The notes under the pieces are model-generated. The model did not search any database. It had not been told where the DNA came from and worked only from the letters and a program-made list of their open reading frames with translations. From positions 62,001 through 126,000 of the forward strand of contig NZ_AOFT01000004.1 in the NCBI RefSeq assembly GCF_000348905.1: a stretch of DNA of 64,000 bases, given 5' to 3'. Positions 51,831 through 61,116 of the stretch are shown here, piece after piece (position 1 is the first letter of the stretch; every line of letters starts with the position of its first letter). The translations under genes were made by a program, and so were the position numbers. The DNA is from Bhargavaea cecembensis DSE10 (GTDB taxonomy: Bacteria > Bacillota > Bacilli > Bacillales_A > Planococcaceae).

Positions 51831-52918
51831 TGGCTGGTTGTCTGTCTGTAATTGTGATCATTTTAATGCTGTATGTTCTGATCAAGTTCCCGCTGGCGGT
51901 CATCGGTCTCGCCATTGCAGGATGGGGTTTTTATGAATGGACGGTGAACCGCAAGCTGAAGGCAAAGACCAAAGCCGCTCCGGCAATCCTCATCGTCGGC
52001 CTTGCCCTCGCCCTCACCGGCTGTGTCGGAACGGACACCGATGAGGAAGCTGTGGAAGAAGTGACGGAAAAGGTCCAAACGGAAGAATCGTCTGAACCTG
52101 AGAAGGAAACTGAGGAAACTGCTCCTGCAACGAATGAAACTCCGAAGAAAACCACTGAGGACAAACCGGAAGAACAGGCGGACACAGAAGAAAAACAGCC
52201 CGCCAAGAAACCGACCGAAACCGGCGGAACCACGGCCCATATCCCGGTCGAACTCGTCAAGACGATCGACGGCGATACGATTAAGGTCCGCTACAACGGA
52301 CAAGAAGAAAATGTCCGCTATCTCCTGATCGATACGCCGGAAACAAGCCACCCCCGCCTCGGCAAGCAGCCGTTCGGCGAACAGGCAAAGGAACGCAACC
52401 GCGAACTTGTGAACAGCGGCGAACTTTCGATCGAATTTGATATCGGCGACCGGACCGACAAGTACGGCCGGCTGCTCGCCTATGTGTATGTAAACGGCAA
52501 GAGCGTCCAGGAGACCCTGCTCCGTGAAGGTCTGGCACGTGTCGGCTACGTCTATCCGCCGAGCACACGCCACCTGACGCCATTTGAAGCCGCAGAATCA
52601 GAAGCCAAGGCGAAGAAAATCGGCATCTGGTCGATCGAAGATTATGCGACCGACTCCGGATTCGATACGGAAGCTTCCGGCCAGCAGAGCTCTGCTGCGA
52701 GTGCCCCCGCTTCAACAAGCGGTGCTGCTTCCGGCGGAGGCGGGACATCCGGCGGAACAACCTACGACGGTGACCCGAATGCCCAAAGCGGCACGACCAC
52801 CGAATGGTTCAAAAACTGTACCGAGCTCCGAACGAAATACCCGGACGGCGTCCCCGCCGGCCATCCCGCGTACCAGTCCAAGATGGACCGGGACAAAGAC
52901 AACTATGCGTGTGAATAA
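51830..52918 (+). CDS. Membrane-bound thermonuclease with excalibur domain
   Basis: 362 residues. The ATG at 51830 overlaps the previous stop (TGATG). Two hydrophobic segments and a cysteine after L-A-L-T-G-C lead into a long Glu/Thr/Pro-rich stretch; then a staphylococcal nuclease domain with V-K-T-I-D-G-D-T, L-L-I-D-T-P-E-T (catalytic Arg-equivalent region), R-T-D-K-Y-G-R-L-L; Gly/Ser-rich linker; and a C-terminal calcium-binding excalibur domain with D-R-D-K-D-N-Y-A-C-E. It is expected to be membrane-anchored and act outside the cell, degrading DNA or RNA. Confidence 0.91.
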   Translation: MAGCLSVIVIILMLYVLIKFPLAVIGLAIAGWGFYEWTVNRKLKAKTKAAPAILIVGLALALTGCVGTDTDEEAVEEVTEKVQTEESSEPEKETEETAPATNETPKKTTEDKPEEQADTEEKQPAKKPTETGGTTAHIPVELVKTIDGDTIKVRYNGQEENVRYLLIDTPETSHPRLGKQPFGEQAKERNRELVNSGELSIEFDIGDRTDKYGRLLAYVYVNGKSVQETLLREGLARVGYVYPPSTRHLTPFEAAESEAKAKKIGIWSIEDYATDSGFDTEASGQQSSAASAPASTSGAASGGGGTSGGTTYDGDPNAQSGTTTEWFKNCTELRTKYPDGVPAGHPAYQSKMDRDKDNYACE

Positions 52919-52927
52919 TGGAATGCG

Positions 52928-52960
52928 AAAGTCCCCCGGCAGCGCCTGCCGGGGGACTTT
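52928..52960. terminator. Bidirectional intrinsic terminator
   Basis: AAAGTCCCCCGGCA (52928-52941) pairs perfectly with 52947-52960 across 5 bases. Between the nuclease and the 21-bp array. Confidence 0.85.
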
Positions 52961-52962
52961 GT

Positions 52963-53067
52963 GTGAATGGCGAAATTACAGCCGCGAATGATGAAATCGG
53001 ACACTCGAATGACGAAATTGCGGCCGCGAATGACGAGATCGGGCGCTCGAACGGCGAAACCGTCACC
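52963..53067. repeat. Five 21-bp units between terminator and a convergent stop
   Basis: (G/T)(C/T)GAATG-type cores begin at 52963, 52984, 53005, 53026 and 53047, each followed by (A/G)CGA or TGA. Odd and even units alternate slightly (GCG and TCG starts), as though a 42-bp pair had been amplified. It begins 2 bp after the terminator and ends 8 bp before the stop of the SEC-C gene. Confidence 0.85.
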
Positions 53068-53074
53068 TATCCAC

Positions 53075-54424
53075 CTATTTCCCGCAACACTTTTTATATT
53101 TCTTCCCGCTCCCGCAAGGACATGGGTCGTTCCGCCCGACTTTCTCGGCAATCACATTCTGGCCGGCTCCCGCTGAACCTGCCGTGCCGCCCTCAAGCAC
53201 CTTCAGCGTCCCGCTTTCCCTGAGCTCGTTCGGCGTGTGCCCGCGGTTTTCCCACATCCGTGTCGCGTTCACCATGTCGAAGAACAGGCCGATCAGTTCG
53301 TTTGCCTGCTTGTCGTCATCGAAAACGATCCCTTCATCGTCCAGCAGCAGGCCCATCGCCTGTGCCGGCGGCGTATTGGACGCGGCGAGGTACTGGGCAT
53401 AGTCGACCCAGTTGATGGCACGGGCCTCCTCGCCGCGGAACAGCTTCCGCTCCGCGAACCTTTGGAACTTCTCCAATTCCGGTGTGACCTCGTAATGGTC
53501 CGCATCGCCATACAGCAAGAGCTCTTCCTTGCCGGGTACGTAGTACGGCTTGCCGTTCGCCTGCTTAGAGTAATAATCGAACTGCTCCGGCTCCAGCAGC
53601 TCTTCGTGGATAAACCGGTCACCCTTAACATGGACGAATCCGCGGTCCAGCCACTCCGCAGCGGACGGATCCTTCAGCACCGCGGCAAAATCCGAGTCCG
53701 CAAACGACGTCCCGTTGTGCTGATTAAACACTTCCCGCACCTTCGTGACCGGGGCGATTCCCCAAAGATGGGTCAGCGCAAGAATATAGTCGACTTTCTC
53801 TTGCACACCCTCATCCAATTCTGGCCGAGGCATTCCGAGAAGGATCTCTTCCCCCATCTCATACGGCGTATGGCCGCGATGCGTCCAGCTGCGGACATGG
53901 TTGTACATATGGGCAGAGTAACGCATCAGGTCTTCGAAGTCGTCCGGGTCCATCTGTTCGATATAATCTCCTGCCTGAAGAACGGCGATCAGGTTCTGGA
54001 ATGCATCGCCCCCTGCCTTATTTGCGGCAGACCGGATCCTTCCCATCAGCTCCAAGACTTCCCCGTCATCAAATAAAAGCCGCTGTGTCACGAATTTCTC
54101 GAGCGCCTTTGCCTGAGCCGTCCTCTCTACATAGTGATCATCCCGGTACCGGAGCAGCTCCTCCGCCTCCGGCACATAAAACGCCTTTCCTTTCGTCACC
54201 TCGAGATACAGCTCTGCCTCGTTTTCCTGCATAATCGTATCGTGCACCAGGAATTCGGATTCTGCCCGCACTTTTTCTGACTCCCGTGCCAGCTTCCGCA
54301 CTTCTTCCGCGCCTGCCTGTTCGCCTGTCTGCTCCGTGTAGATCTCCGCCACCTTTTCATAGGGGACCACCCCGTATAAACGTGCCGTCGCTGCGATATA
54401 GTCCAGCATTTGCTGCCTGTCCAT
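53075..54424 (-). CDS. SEC-C domain protein with internal duplication
   Basis: 449 residues. The tail holds the SEC-C zinc domain [18 protein letters not shown]. Before it lie two related blocks: the first has [12 protein letters not shown] and G-H-T-P-Y-E-M, the second [13 protein letters not shown] and G-H-T-P-N-E-L, so the body is a tandem duplicate of about 200 residues. Charged, cytoplasmic, likely to bind partners via the zinc domain. GAGAGGGGTG precedes the ATG. Enzyme function is unknown. Confidence 0.85.
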   Translation of the reverse strand: MDRQQMLDYIAATARLYGVVPYEKVAEIYTEQTGEQAGAEEVRKLARESEKVRAESEFLVHDTIMQENEAELYLEVTKGKAFYVPEAEELLRYRDDHYVERTAQAKALEKFVTQRLLFDDGEVLELMGRIRSAANKAGGDAFQNLIAVLQAGDYIEQMDPDDFEDLMRYSAHMYNHVRSWTHRGHTPYEMGEEILLGMPRPELDEGVQEKVDYILALTHLWGIAPVTKVREVFNQHNGTSFADSDFAAVLKDPSAAEWLDRGFVHVKGDRFIHEELLEPEQFDYYSKQANGKPYYVPGKEELLLYGDADHYEVTPELEKFQRFAERKLFRGEEARAINWVDYAQYLAASNTPPAQAMGLLLDDEGIVFDDDKQANELIGLFFDMVNATRMWENRGHTPNELRESGTLKVLEGGTAGSAGAGQNVIAEKVGRNDPCPCGSGKKYKKCCGK

Positions 54425-54552
54425 CCGTCACACCCCTCTCGTTCATTCCATGTCCCCCATTATAACGTGAAGAAGCGGGACGACTTCAATCATTCCCTCT
54501 CCGCTGTTTCTATGAGAAAATGGAAAAAACGCCGGACGGAAGGTGAAGCCCC

Positions 54553-54717
54553 ATGGACAAATTCAAGAAATCCAACGCTCGCGGGATATTCCTCGGTTCC
54601 CTGCTCGGTATGGTGATCGGCATCGCCATGGACAGCTTCGCCGTCGGTATCGGAGTCGCAATCATCCTTGCCATCGTATTCGGGAGCAATGGAGACGAGC
54701 AGGAAGAAGACAATTAA
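54553..54717 (+). CDS. Small two-helix membrane protein
   Basis: 54 residues, with GGAAGGTG before the ATG at 54553. Two hydrophobic stretches: G-I-F-L-G-S-L-L-G-M-V-I-G-I and V-G-I-G-V-A-I-I-L-A-I-V-F-G, an M-D/F-A link, and an acidic tail. It resembles the pair at 62255-62595 in the G-x3-G...G-I-x-x-G...A-x-I-F arrangement. Function unknown. Sits alone between the SEC-C gene and the polysaccharide operon. Confidence 0.72.
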   Translation: MDKFKKSNARGIFLGSLLGMVIGIAMDSFAVGIGVAIILAIVFGSNGDEQEEDN

Positions 54718-54785
54718 CTCATGGCTCCCCCTGACTTCACACCGCCCCCACATTTCCCATCACCCAATCAGTTACAACACAAAGA

Positions 54786-54808
54786 AAGCCGGCCCTCGTG
54801 GCCGGCTT
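54786..54808 (-). terminator. Intrinsic terminator of the polysaccharide operon
   Basis: AAGCCGGCC (54786-54794) pairs with 54800-54808, followed on the minus strand by TTTCTTTG. Confidence 0.78.
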
Positions 54809-54834
54809 GCTCTATGTTTTCCATACCTCAATCC

Positions 54835-56127
54835 TCACAACGACCATGCCTCCAGCCCGACTTTCCTGAATGCCTCCTTGGGATGGAGGGTCTTCAGGTC
54901 AAATACCATCCGGCGGCCGTCCTTCAGCATCGAGCGGATTTCCGGAACAAAGTCCGTTCCGCGGAATTCGTCATGTCCGACAGCGATGACCACGGCATCC
55001 AGATTCCGCAAAGCATCCCTTTCCGCAAGCTCAAGCCCATACTCACTCCTGACTGCCGCCGGATCGGCATGCGGATCATGGATGATGACCTCAAATCCGT
55101 AATGCTCCAATTCCAGGACAAGGTCGGCGACTTTCGTGTTGCGGCTGTCCGGACTGTTTTCCTTGAACGTGAAACCGAGTACGCCGACCCGTGTGTCCGG
55201 GTCGATCCTGCCGTGGACACGGAGCAGTTCCCGGACAATCTGGTCCGCTACGAACTTCGCCATCCCCTCATTGACCGCCCGGCCGGCAGGAACGATCAGC
55301 GGCGCAAGGCCGAGCAGTTCAGCTTTGTAGATCAGGTAGTGCGGGTCGACACCAATGCAATGGCCGCCGACAAGCCCCGGACTGAAGTGGAGAAAATTCC
55401 ACTTCGTCCCCGCTGCCTTCAGCACCTCGGCAGTGTCAATCCCCATCCGGTTAAAGATCATCGAAAGCTCGTTCATGAACGCGATGTTCACGTCACGCTG
55501 TGCGTTTTCAATCACCTTGGCGGCTTCGGCCACCCTGATGGACGGTGCTTCATAAACGCCCGCTTTGACCACCGAACGGTACACATCCCCTACTTTTTTC
55601 AGCGCTTCCCCGTCGGATGCGGAAACGATCTTTACAATAGTGGACAGCGTATGGACCTTGTCGCCCGGATTGATCCGCTCCGGGGAATAGCCGACTTTAA
55701 AGTCCGCTCCAAGGGCAAGCCCCGAGGTTTCCTCAAGGATCGGGACGCAGATTTCCTCCGTCGTCCCGGGATAGACCGTCGATTCCAGAACAACAATCGT
55801 GCCTTTGGTCAGGTATTTCCCGACCGTCCGGAAGGCGGATTTGACCGGTTCCAGGTTGGGGGTGCGGTCCGGGTGCAAGGGCGTCGGGACGGTTACGATA
55901 AAGAAATTGCACCCCTTCAGCTGATTTTCATCAGAAGTGAAACGCGCCCGGGTTTTCTTCAGCGCAGGTCCGCCTGCTTCCCCTGTTGCATCGATCCCGT
56001 CCCGGTATGCCCGGATTTTTTCCTGATTCAAGTCAAATCCTACAACCTCATGGTGTTTGGCCAACTCGAGCGCAAGCGGAAGGCCGACATAGCCCAGCCC
56101 GATGACCGCAATCTTATATTCTTCCAT
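54835..56127 (-). CDS. Nucleotide-sugar dehydrogenase (UDP-HexNAc 6-dehydrogenase type)
   Basis: 430 residues. Rossmann start V-I-G-L-G-Y-V-G-L-P, then Y-S-P-E-R-I-N-P-G-D, and the catalytic cysteine in L-V-G-G-H-C-I-G-V-D-P. The length and the S-P-E-R-I-N-P-G-D segment match TviB/WbpA-like enzymes that oxidise UDP-N-acetylhexosamine to the uronic acid, rather than plain UDP-glucose dehydrogenase. AAAGGAGGGGG precedes the ATG. Supplies an acidic sugar for the polymer made by the synthase at 57749-59605. Confidence 0.9.
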   Translation of the reverse strand: MEEYKIAVIGLGYVGLPLALELAKHHEVVGFDLNQEKIRAYRDGIDATGEAGGPALKKTRARFTSDENQLKGCNFFIVTVPTPLHPDRTPNLEPVKSAFRTVGKYLTKGTIVVLESTVYPGTTEEICVPILEETSGLALGADFKVGYSPERINPGDKVHTLSTIVKIVSASDGEALKKVGDVYRSVVKAGVYEAPSIRVAEAAKVIENAQRDVNIAFMNELSMIFNRMGIDTAEVLKAAGTKWNFLHFSPGLVGGHCIGVDPHYLIYKAELLGLAPLIVPAGRAVNEGMAKFVADQIVRELLRVHGRIDPDTRVGVLGFTFKENSPDSRNTKVADLVLELEHYGFEVIIHDPHADPAAVRSEYGLELAERDALRNLDAVVIAVGHDEFRGTDFVPEIRSMLKDGRRMVFDLKTLHPKEAFRKVGLEAWSL

Positions 56128-56142
56128 TTATTCCCCCTCCTT

Positions 56143-57756
56143 TCAAAACCGGTCCATCAGTGAATAAAAGAGATGACCGAACCATTCGCCGACCTTGTCT
56201 TTCACCTTGTCAAATCCGGAAGGAACATCCGAATACACTACGCTGTCACTGCTTGTAACATGAAGGTTCGTGAAGAAGGCATCCGTGATCGCGTTTTCCT
56301 CGTCCTCTATGGCGTTTCCATCAGACAATCCCGCCAATTGCAGCCGGTAACCTTCTGCGGGATCCAATTGCCCTGCATCAATCGTGAAGTCCTCTCCTTC
56401 ATTGACCCGGACATGGAGCAGGTGATCACGGACTTCGAGCCGGATTCCTGTTTCGTTCTTTCTTGGAATCTGATGCTTGGAAACGACTTTTCCTGCCTTC
56501 CTTACGACAAGTTGCCCTTTTTCCACAGAAAGCAGGACTGCCTTGCCTGTTCCATCCGCGATACCCAGGGCAGCACTTTTACCCAATGTGGCCTGCACAA
56601 TGGCATCCTCCGGGAGCGGCTCCTTCAGAAGGGCTGTGACTTCCGCTCCGGGTTCAGACGTCAGGATGGCCTGTTCCCCGCGAAATTCCGCAGCACCTCC
56701 CCGGATCGTCCACCGGTCCGCCTTCTCCTGATCTCCCGTTTCGAACGAAACCCGCATGCCGGTTTCCTCCCTGATCGTCATCAGCAGATGATTGACCGGC
56801 CAGTCCGGTCCGACGCGAAGCCGGGTGAGATCCGTGACACTGTCGTCCGGACCGTTAAACAATCCTCCGCTCCTATTGAAATGGAGCTTGTAGTAGGTCC
56901 GGATATTCCGGTCGTTCACCTCTTCGACCGCCGGGTGCATATCCTGGTACAGGACATTAGGGCGCGGAATGGCATACACATCAGGCAAGTCCCCAAGCTC
57001 CCGGGTATACAGCTCTTTCATGTCTGCGTATTCACCGCTGATCCGCTCCTTCATCCGATCGGCGTCTTCCTTCGGGATGCCGTTTTCATCCCGAAGGAAA
57101 TCCATCAGAGGATGGTTGGACCGCACGATGTCCATGTCAGCCGACACTTCATCGGCATTTAGTTCGCCCATGTAGTGCCCTTCCCTGTTGAACGCATTGG
57201 TATAGGCGAGCTGGTACCCGTTTGTGGCCATCTCCCAGTAGCCGCTCCTCATCATCGTTTTCAAATGGTTCGCCTTGAGATAGCTCCTGTCATCTGAGAC
57301 CAGATGGTCGGCATAGGTGAACAGGGTCGCCTTATAATTCAGTTTCTCAAGCGCCGGCTGGGCGTAGATGACGGTGTCCCTCTGCCCGTCCTCGAATGAC
57401 AGGTACATTGCTTTTTCCGGCAAAGGCGATCCGGACCTGTAAAACTCCAGAACCTGCCTCTGTGAAACCGTCTCGAATCCGGAGCGTTTCAGGGCGGACA
57501 GATGGGCGGACAGCTCATCTTTCGAGAGGCTGTGCCCACTTTCATCCCGGGAGGCTCCCGGATAGCTGATCGCGATAAACCCGTCATCATTGGCCATCGG
57601 TACATCCGGTGTCTCATAAGTCTTCATGAGGAACACTTCCTGCACGAGGACATAGGAGAGCAGGGCGATGACGGCAGCCTGGATCACCGAACGGATTTTT
57701 TTCCTGCGGTTTTTCCGGTCGGGATCGAGCACGGCAAATCTGTGCTTTTTACTCAT
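56143..57756 (-). CDS. Membrane protein with degenerate polysaccharide-deacetylase domain
   Basis: 537 residues from ATG 57754-57756. A basic start and one transmembrane segment near 25-45 are followed by an NodB-like region, but the metal D-D pair is replaced (M-Y-L-S-F-E-D-G-Q-R) and no H-x3-H appears where the active enzymes have it, so it is probably not an active deacetylase. The C-terminal ~200 residues form a beta-rich domain. Start overlaps the synthase stop by 8 bases. Likely a structural or export partner of the synthase. Confidence 0.74.
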   Translation of the reverse strand: MSKKHRFAVLDPDRKNRRKKIRSVIQAAVIALLSYVLVQEVFLMKTYETPDVPMANDDGFIAISYPGASRDESGHSLSKDELSAHLSALKRSGFETVSQRQVLEFYRSGSPLPEKAMYLSFEDGQRDTVIYAQPALEKLNYKATLFTYADHLVSDDRSYLKANHLKTMMRSGYWEMATNGYQLAYTNAFNREGHYMGELNADEVSADMDIVRSNHPLMDFLRDENGIPKEDADRMKERISGEYADMKELYTRELGDLPDVYAIPRPNVLYQDMHPAVEEVNDRNIRTYYKLHFNRSGGLFNGPDDSVTDLTRLRVGPDWPVNHLLMTIREETGMRVSFETGDQEKADRWTIRGGAAEFRGEQAILTSEPGAEVTALLKEPLPEDAIVQATLGKSAALGIADGTGKAVLLSVEKGQLVVRKAGKVVSKHQIPRKNETGIRLEVRDHLLHVRVNEGEDFTIDAGQLDPAEGYRLQLAGLSDGNAIEDEENAITDAFFTNLHVTSSDSVVYSDVPSGFDKVKDKVGEWFGHLFYSLMDRF

Positions 57757-59605
57757 CTCCATCCCCTGCCTTTACATGCCGTGCCCATCGTTTCCCGCGT
57801 TTTTTCTCGGCAGCGACGTCCTGTGGCGTATTTCTCGTCCCCCATGTTGACTTATAGAACGTCACCCAGGCGACCGGCATTTGCCAGAGCAGGATGAACG
57901 TGTAGTAGAGGACGAAGACGAACCCGTAGGCCCAGAGCCTGCTTTTCCGGAAAAACAGATACGCAAAGCTCATCAGCATCGCCATCAGCGCAAGGCCCAC
58001 GATGAAAGTGGACGGGAAAAACCCGTGAAAGATCGGGATGTAAACAAAGTTGTAGAGCACGACAATCGGAGCCGCAATCGGGACGATGAGCCCGACCAGG
58101 AAAAACAGGAACATCAGCGGCTCTTTTTTCCACATGAACGTCAGTGCCCGGAGTGACTCCCTGAGCCATGACCGTTTCCACCGCATCTGCTGGCGGAGGA
58201 ACATCTTTCCGGTCGACGGCACAATGGTCGAGCAGACAGCGCTGTCCTGGTAACCGGTCCGGTGCGTCTTCAGAATATAGTTTGTCATGCTCCTGTCATC
58301 GCCGAATGTTGCCGGGTGTCCGAGGAAGCGCTGGTTGAGCCAGGCGTCGGCATACTGGAGGACCAGATCCTTCCGGTAGCACGACAATGGCCCCGACAGG
58401 CAAGTCACCGCGTCAAAGTAGGCTTCTGCCGCTTTCATGATCCGGAATGCGATGTAGTAGCGGACCGTCTGCAGCTTTGTCAGGAAATTGGTGAACGGAT
58501 TGGCCACTTCGGTCCTTCCCGCCACCCCGCCCATGTCGGGATCCTGGAACGGCTGAACAAGATTTCGGATGGCGTTCGGCTTGAGGAAGCTGTCGGAGTC
58601 GACGAACACCACGAGGTCATGCTTTGCTCGCTTCACTCCGTGAATCAGCGCTTCACGCTTTCCGGAGTTCTTCTCCAGAGAGAAGAAGGAGACACGCTGC
58701 CTCGTTCCGAACCGCCCGCCATACCGGTGGATCTCACGGAGTGTCTTTTCGATTTCCGCTGCGGTCCCGTCTGTCGAGCAGTCATCGACGATGATGAGCT
58801 CCAATTTCCCCGCCGGATAAGACTGGTCAAGGCAGCTTGCAATCGTCCGCCCGATCCACTGTTCTTCATTAAATACCGGAATGATGATCGACACACCCGG
58901 CTCAAACCTGGGATTCAGCGGAACGTTCCGGTACAGGGTGCCGAACAGATACCGGCTCAAAAGGAATGTTGCCGCGATGAGGCTATACATGTACAGGAAC
59001 TGGTGGAACCTGAAATAGACTAGGCTTTCGGTGCGCATCAGAACCACGAGTGACACGATCAGCATCATGATGAATCCGGCTGCCGGAACGGAGAACCTCC
59101 AGCGATGCCGATGCAAATGATCTTTCAATGACTGTTCAAATCGGACGGCAACATAAAGGTCCTCTCCGCCATCCGCCCTCTTTCTGAAAGTCCTGACAAC
59201 CTTGACCCTTATGCTGATCTTGGAATCATAGCCTTCCGGCATCACCCCGCCGGGTACTGAAAACCTGAACTTCCCTTCCCTTAGTTTGTCGAGGTCCCCG
59301 TCATGATCACGGGGAATTTTCAGGAGCATCCCCGTGTCCGATATTTCCACACATCTTGCATACATGAAGCGGTCCTGATGATCATCTGTGCTGAACCTGG
59401 CCCGAACCGGAAAGTCCGCCTCATAGCGCTGCCCGCTGTCCTTCCATTCCTGAACGGCATTCGGATGGAGCTCCGCCGGCATTTCTTCTCCTGCAGGGAA
59501 TCCCCGCCGGTCAACAGCCATCCGGTTCCCGGGCGTTTCCGGAACATTGGGCAGGTGCCTTCTATCTTCCTTCGGGCGGGCCAGTATTTCTTGGCCGGTA
59601 GCCAT
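57749..59605 (-). CDS. Family 2 glycosyltransferase with N-terminal PilZ-like domain
   Basis: 618 residues. A PilZ-like domain near 60-160 (F-P-V-R-A-R-F-S and C-V-E-I-S-D-T-G-M), two membrane helices, a GT2 catalytic domain (I-I-P-V-F-N-E-E, D-D-C-S-T-D-G, V-F-V-D-S-D-S as the metal Asp, G-D-D-R-S-M-T-N-Y acceptor region, Q-Q-M-R-W-K-R-S-W for the Q-x-x-R-W motif) and several C-terminal helices. Polymerises and exports an amino-sugar polymer like hyaluronan or PGA synthases. The PilZ R-x-x-x-R motif is not obvious (R-Y-E-A-D) and D/N-x-S-x-x-G is E-I-S-D-T-G, so c-di-GMP binding is uncertain. Confidence 0.86.
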   Translation of the reverse strand: MATGQEILARPKEDRRHLPNVPETPGNRMAVDRRGFPAGEEMPAELHPNAVQEWKDSGQRYEADFPVRARFSTDDHQDRFMYARCVEISDTGMLLKIPRDHDGDLDKLREGKFRFSVPGGVMPEGYDSKISIRVKVVRTFRKRADGGEDLYVAVRFEQSLKDHLHRHRWRFSVPAAGFIMMLIVSLVVLMRTESLVYFRFHQFLYMYSLIAATFLLSRYLFGTLYRNVPLNPRFEPGVSIIIPVFNEEQWIGRTIASCLDQSYPAGKLELIIVDDCSTDGTAAEIEKTLREIHRYGGRFGTRQRVSFFSLEKNSGKREALIHGVKRAKHDLVVFVDSDSFLKPNAIRNLVQPFQDPDMGGVAGRTEVANPFTNFLTKLQTVRYYIAFRIMKAAEAYFDAVTCLSGPLSCYRKDLVLQYADAWLNQRFLGHPATFGDDRSMTNYILKTHRTGYQDSAVCSTIVPSTGKMFLRQQMRWKRSWLRESLRALTFMWKKEPLMFLFFLVGLIVPIAAPIVVLYNFVYIPIFHGFFPSTFIVGLALMAMLMSFAYLFFRKSRLWAYGFVFVLYYTFILLWQMPVAWVTFYKSTWGTRNTPQDVAAEKKRGKRWARHVKAGDGDE

Positions 59606-59635
59606 TTTTATCTCCCCACATTTCTTTTTGGTCCC

Positions 59636-61105
59636 TTATAGCCCGGTCTCGGAGAGCAGCTCTCCGATTGTCTTGAATTCATAACCCCTTTCCTTCAGCT
59701 CATCCAAGATTTTAGGAAGTACCGAAATGGTGTGCGACTCATCCTGGATATGCATCGTAATGATGCTGCCCGGCTTCACATTGTCCACGACCCTATGGTA
59801 GACCTCCTGTTCTTCGAGGTTCATATTCCAGTCAAACGACGAGACGTCATACAGGAGGATATAATCCACTCCGGCCGCGGTAATTTTCTTCGCCGCGTCC
59901 TGATCAAGCTTTCCTTGTGCCGGCCGCATATAGTTGGACGGCGTCTCCCGGATCGCTTCGGCAATGACTTCATCCGCCCGGATCAGGTCTTTCTGCAAAT
60001 CTTGAAGCGTCATCTCCGTAACTAATTGGTGCGAATACGTGTGGCTCGCAATCTCATGCCCTTCCTCCAGGATCAGCCTGGCGAGCTGCGGATTCGTCTC
60101 GACGCCCCTGCCGATCAGGAAGAACGTCGATTTGATATCGTATTCCTCCAGGATTTCAAGGACCCTGGAGATGGTACGGTCACCCGCCCAGTCATCGAAT
60201 GTCAGCGCCACGACTTTCTCCTTGACAGGGAAGTTCCGGACCACCCTTGGCTTTGCTTCTTCAAAGTTTTTGTTGACAGTCAGACCGTTCGATTTATAGT
60301 AGGCTCCTCCGTATGAGGTCTCGGCCAGTTCCCCCAAGGTTGTCAGGCCGTAGCCCTCCTCCCCGGCCATCCGGGCAATCATCGGAACGGCATCAACAAC
60401 TGCAGGGTTGGTTGCCGCATTCAGCTGGATGATCGCTCCCCTTACCATGAACCTGTCAATATAGCCGGTGATGTCCTGCGCCGTTTTCATCTCACTGTCC
60501 TTCGGGCTGATCGTGTTCATCACCAATTCCAGTCCCGCCTCAGCGGCCGCCTGTTCAAATGCTTCCGAAGTGTCGCCGTTCCGCGTCCGCGCATACTTCG
60601 GTGTAACACCAAGCCGATCATTGAAAATCTGATTGGCCAGTTCCACTTCCCGGTAGGCCTCCTCATAGTCCAGCCCCTCCGGCAGGACATTGTTCAGGGT
60701 GCCGTTTTCAACCTCGTGGCCCCGTTCAAGGATTTCCTTTGCCAAATCGGGTTCCTCCGCCACCCTCATCGCCGGAATGAAAAATGTCGCCTTCACGCCT
60801 TCCAAGTCCAGCGCATCAAGCAGCCGCTCCGTTGTCTCCCGGTCCGCCAGTCCGTTGAAGGTTAGCGCCATCGACTTTTCCGTCGTCAGGATGAGGCGGA
60901 GCGGAGGCTTTGTCTGGGCATTCGGCTCGGGGACAACAACTGCCGGCGGCAACTTCTCTCCCTCCGGTTTCTCCACTTCTTCAGGCTGCGCCCGGCATCC
61001 GGCGAACAGCAGGACCGCCAGGAGGCCGATGACTGTGCCCACTCTCCATCTCACGATTGCCTCACCTCCCTTGCTTTGATCATTTGTTTGGCGGTTATCT
61101 TCCAT
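59636..61105 (-). CDS. Lipoprotein with two polysaccharide-deacetylase domains
   Basis: 489 residues. Signal with lipobox L-L-F-A-G-C, then two NodB domains. The second has A-L-T-F-D-D-W and H-E-I-A-S-H-T-Y-S-H, so metal binding is intact; the first has A-L-T-F-N-G-L and H-E-V-E-N-G-T-L-N-N, lacking the second Asp and the last His, so it is probably inactive. The pattern suggests a duplication where one half became a scaffold. Expected to act on the polymer at the outer face of the membrane. Operon partner of the synthase. Confidence 0.86.
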   Translation of the reverse strand: MEDNRQTNDQSKGGEAIVRWRVGTVIGLLAVLLFAGCRAQPEEVEKPEGEKLPPAVVVPEPNAQTKPPLRLILTTEKSMALTFNGLADRETTERLLDALDLEGVKATFFIPAMRVAEEPDLAKEILERGHEVENGTLNNVLPEGLDYEEAYREVELANQIFNDRLGVTPKYARTRNGDTSEAFEQAAAEAGLELVMNTISPKDSEMKTAQDITGYIDRFMVRGAIIQLNAATNPAVVDAVPMIARMAGEEGYGLTTLGELAETSYGGAYYKSNGLTVNKNFEEAKPRVVRNFPVKEKVVALTFDDWAGDRTISRVLEILEEYDIKSTFFLIGRGVETNPQLARLILEEGHEIASHTYSHQLVTEMTLQDLQKDLIRADEVIAEAIRETPSNYMRPAQGKLDQDAAKKITAAGVDYILLYDVSSFDWNMNLEEQEVYHRVVDNVKPGSIITMHIQDESHTISVLPKILDELKERGYEFKTIGELLSETGL

Positions 61106-61116
61106 TGATGCAACTC

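Noticed and set aside
54721-56163. A 480-codon plus-strand frame
   Set aside because: It lies opposite the nucleotide-sugar dehydrogenase gene, has Arg/His-rich random-looking composition and no family pattern; it is an effect of high G+C.
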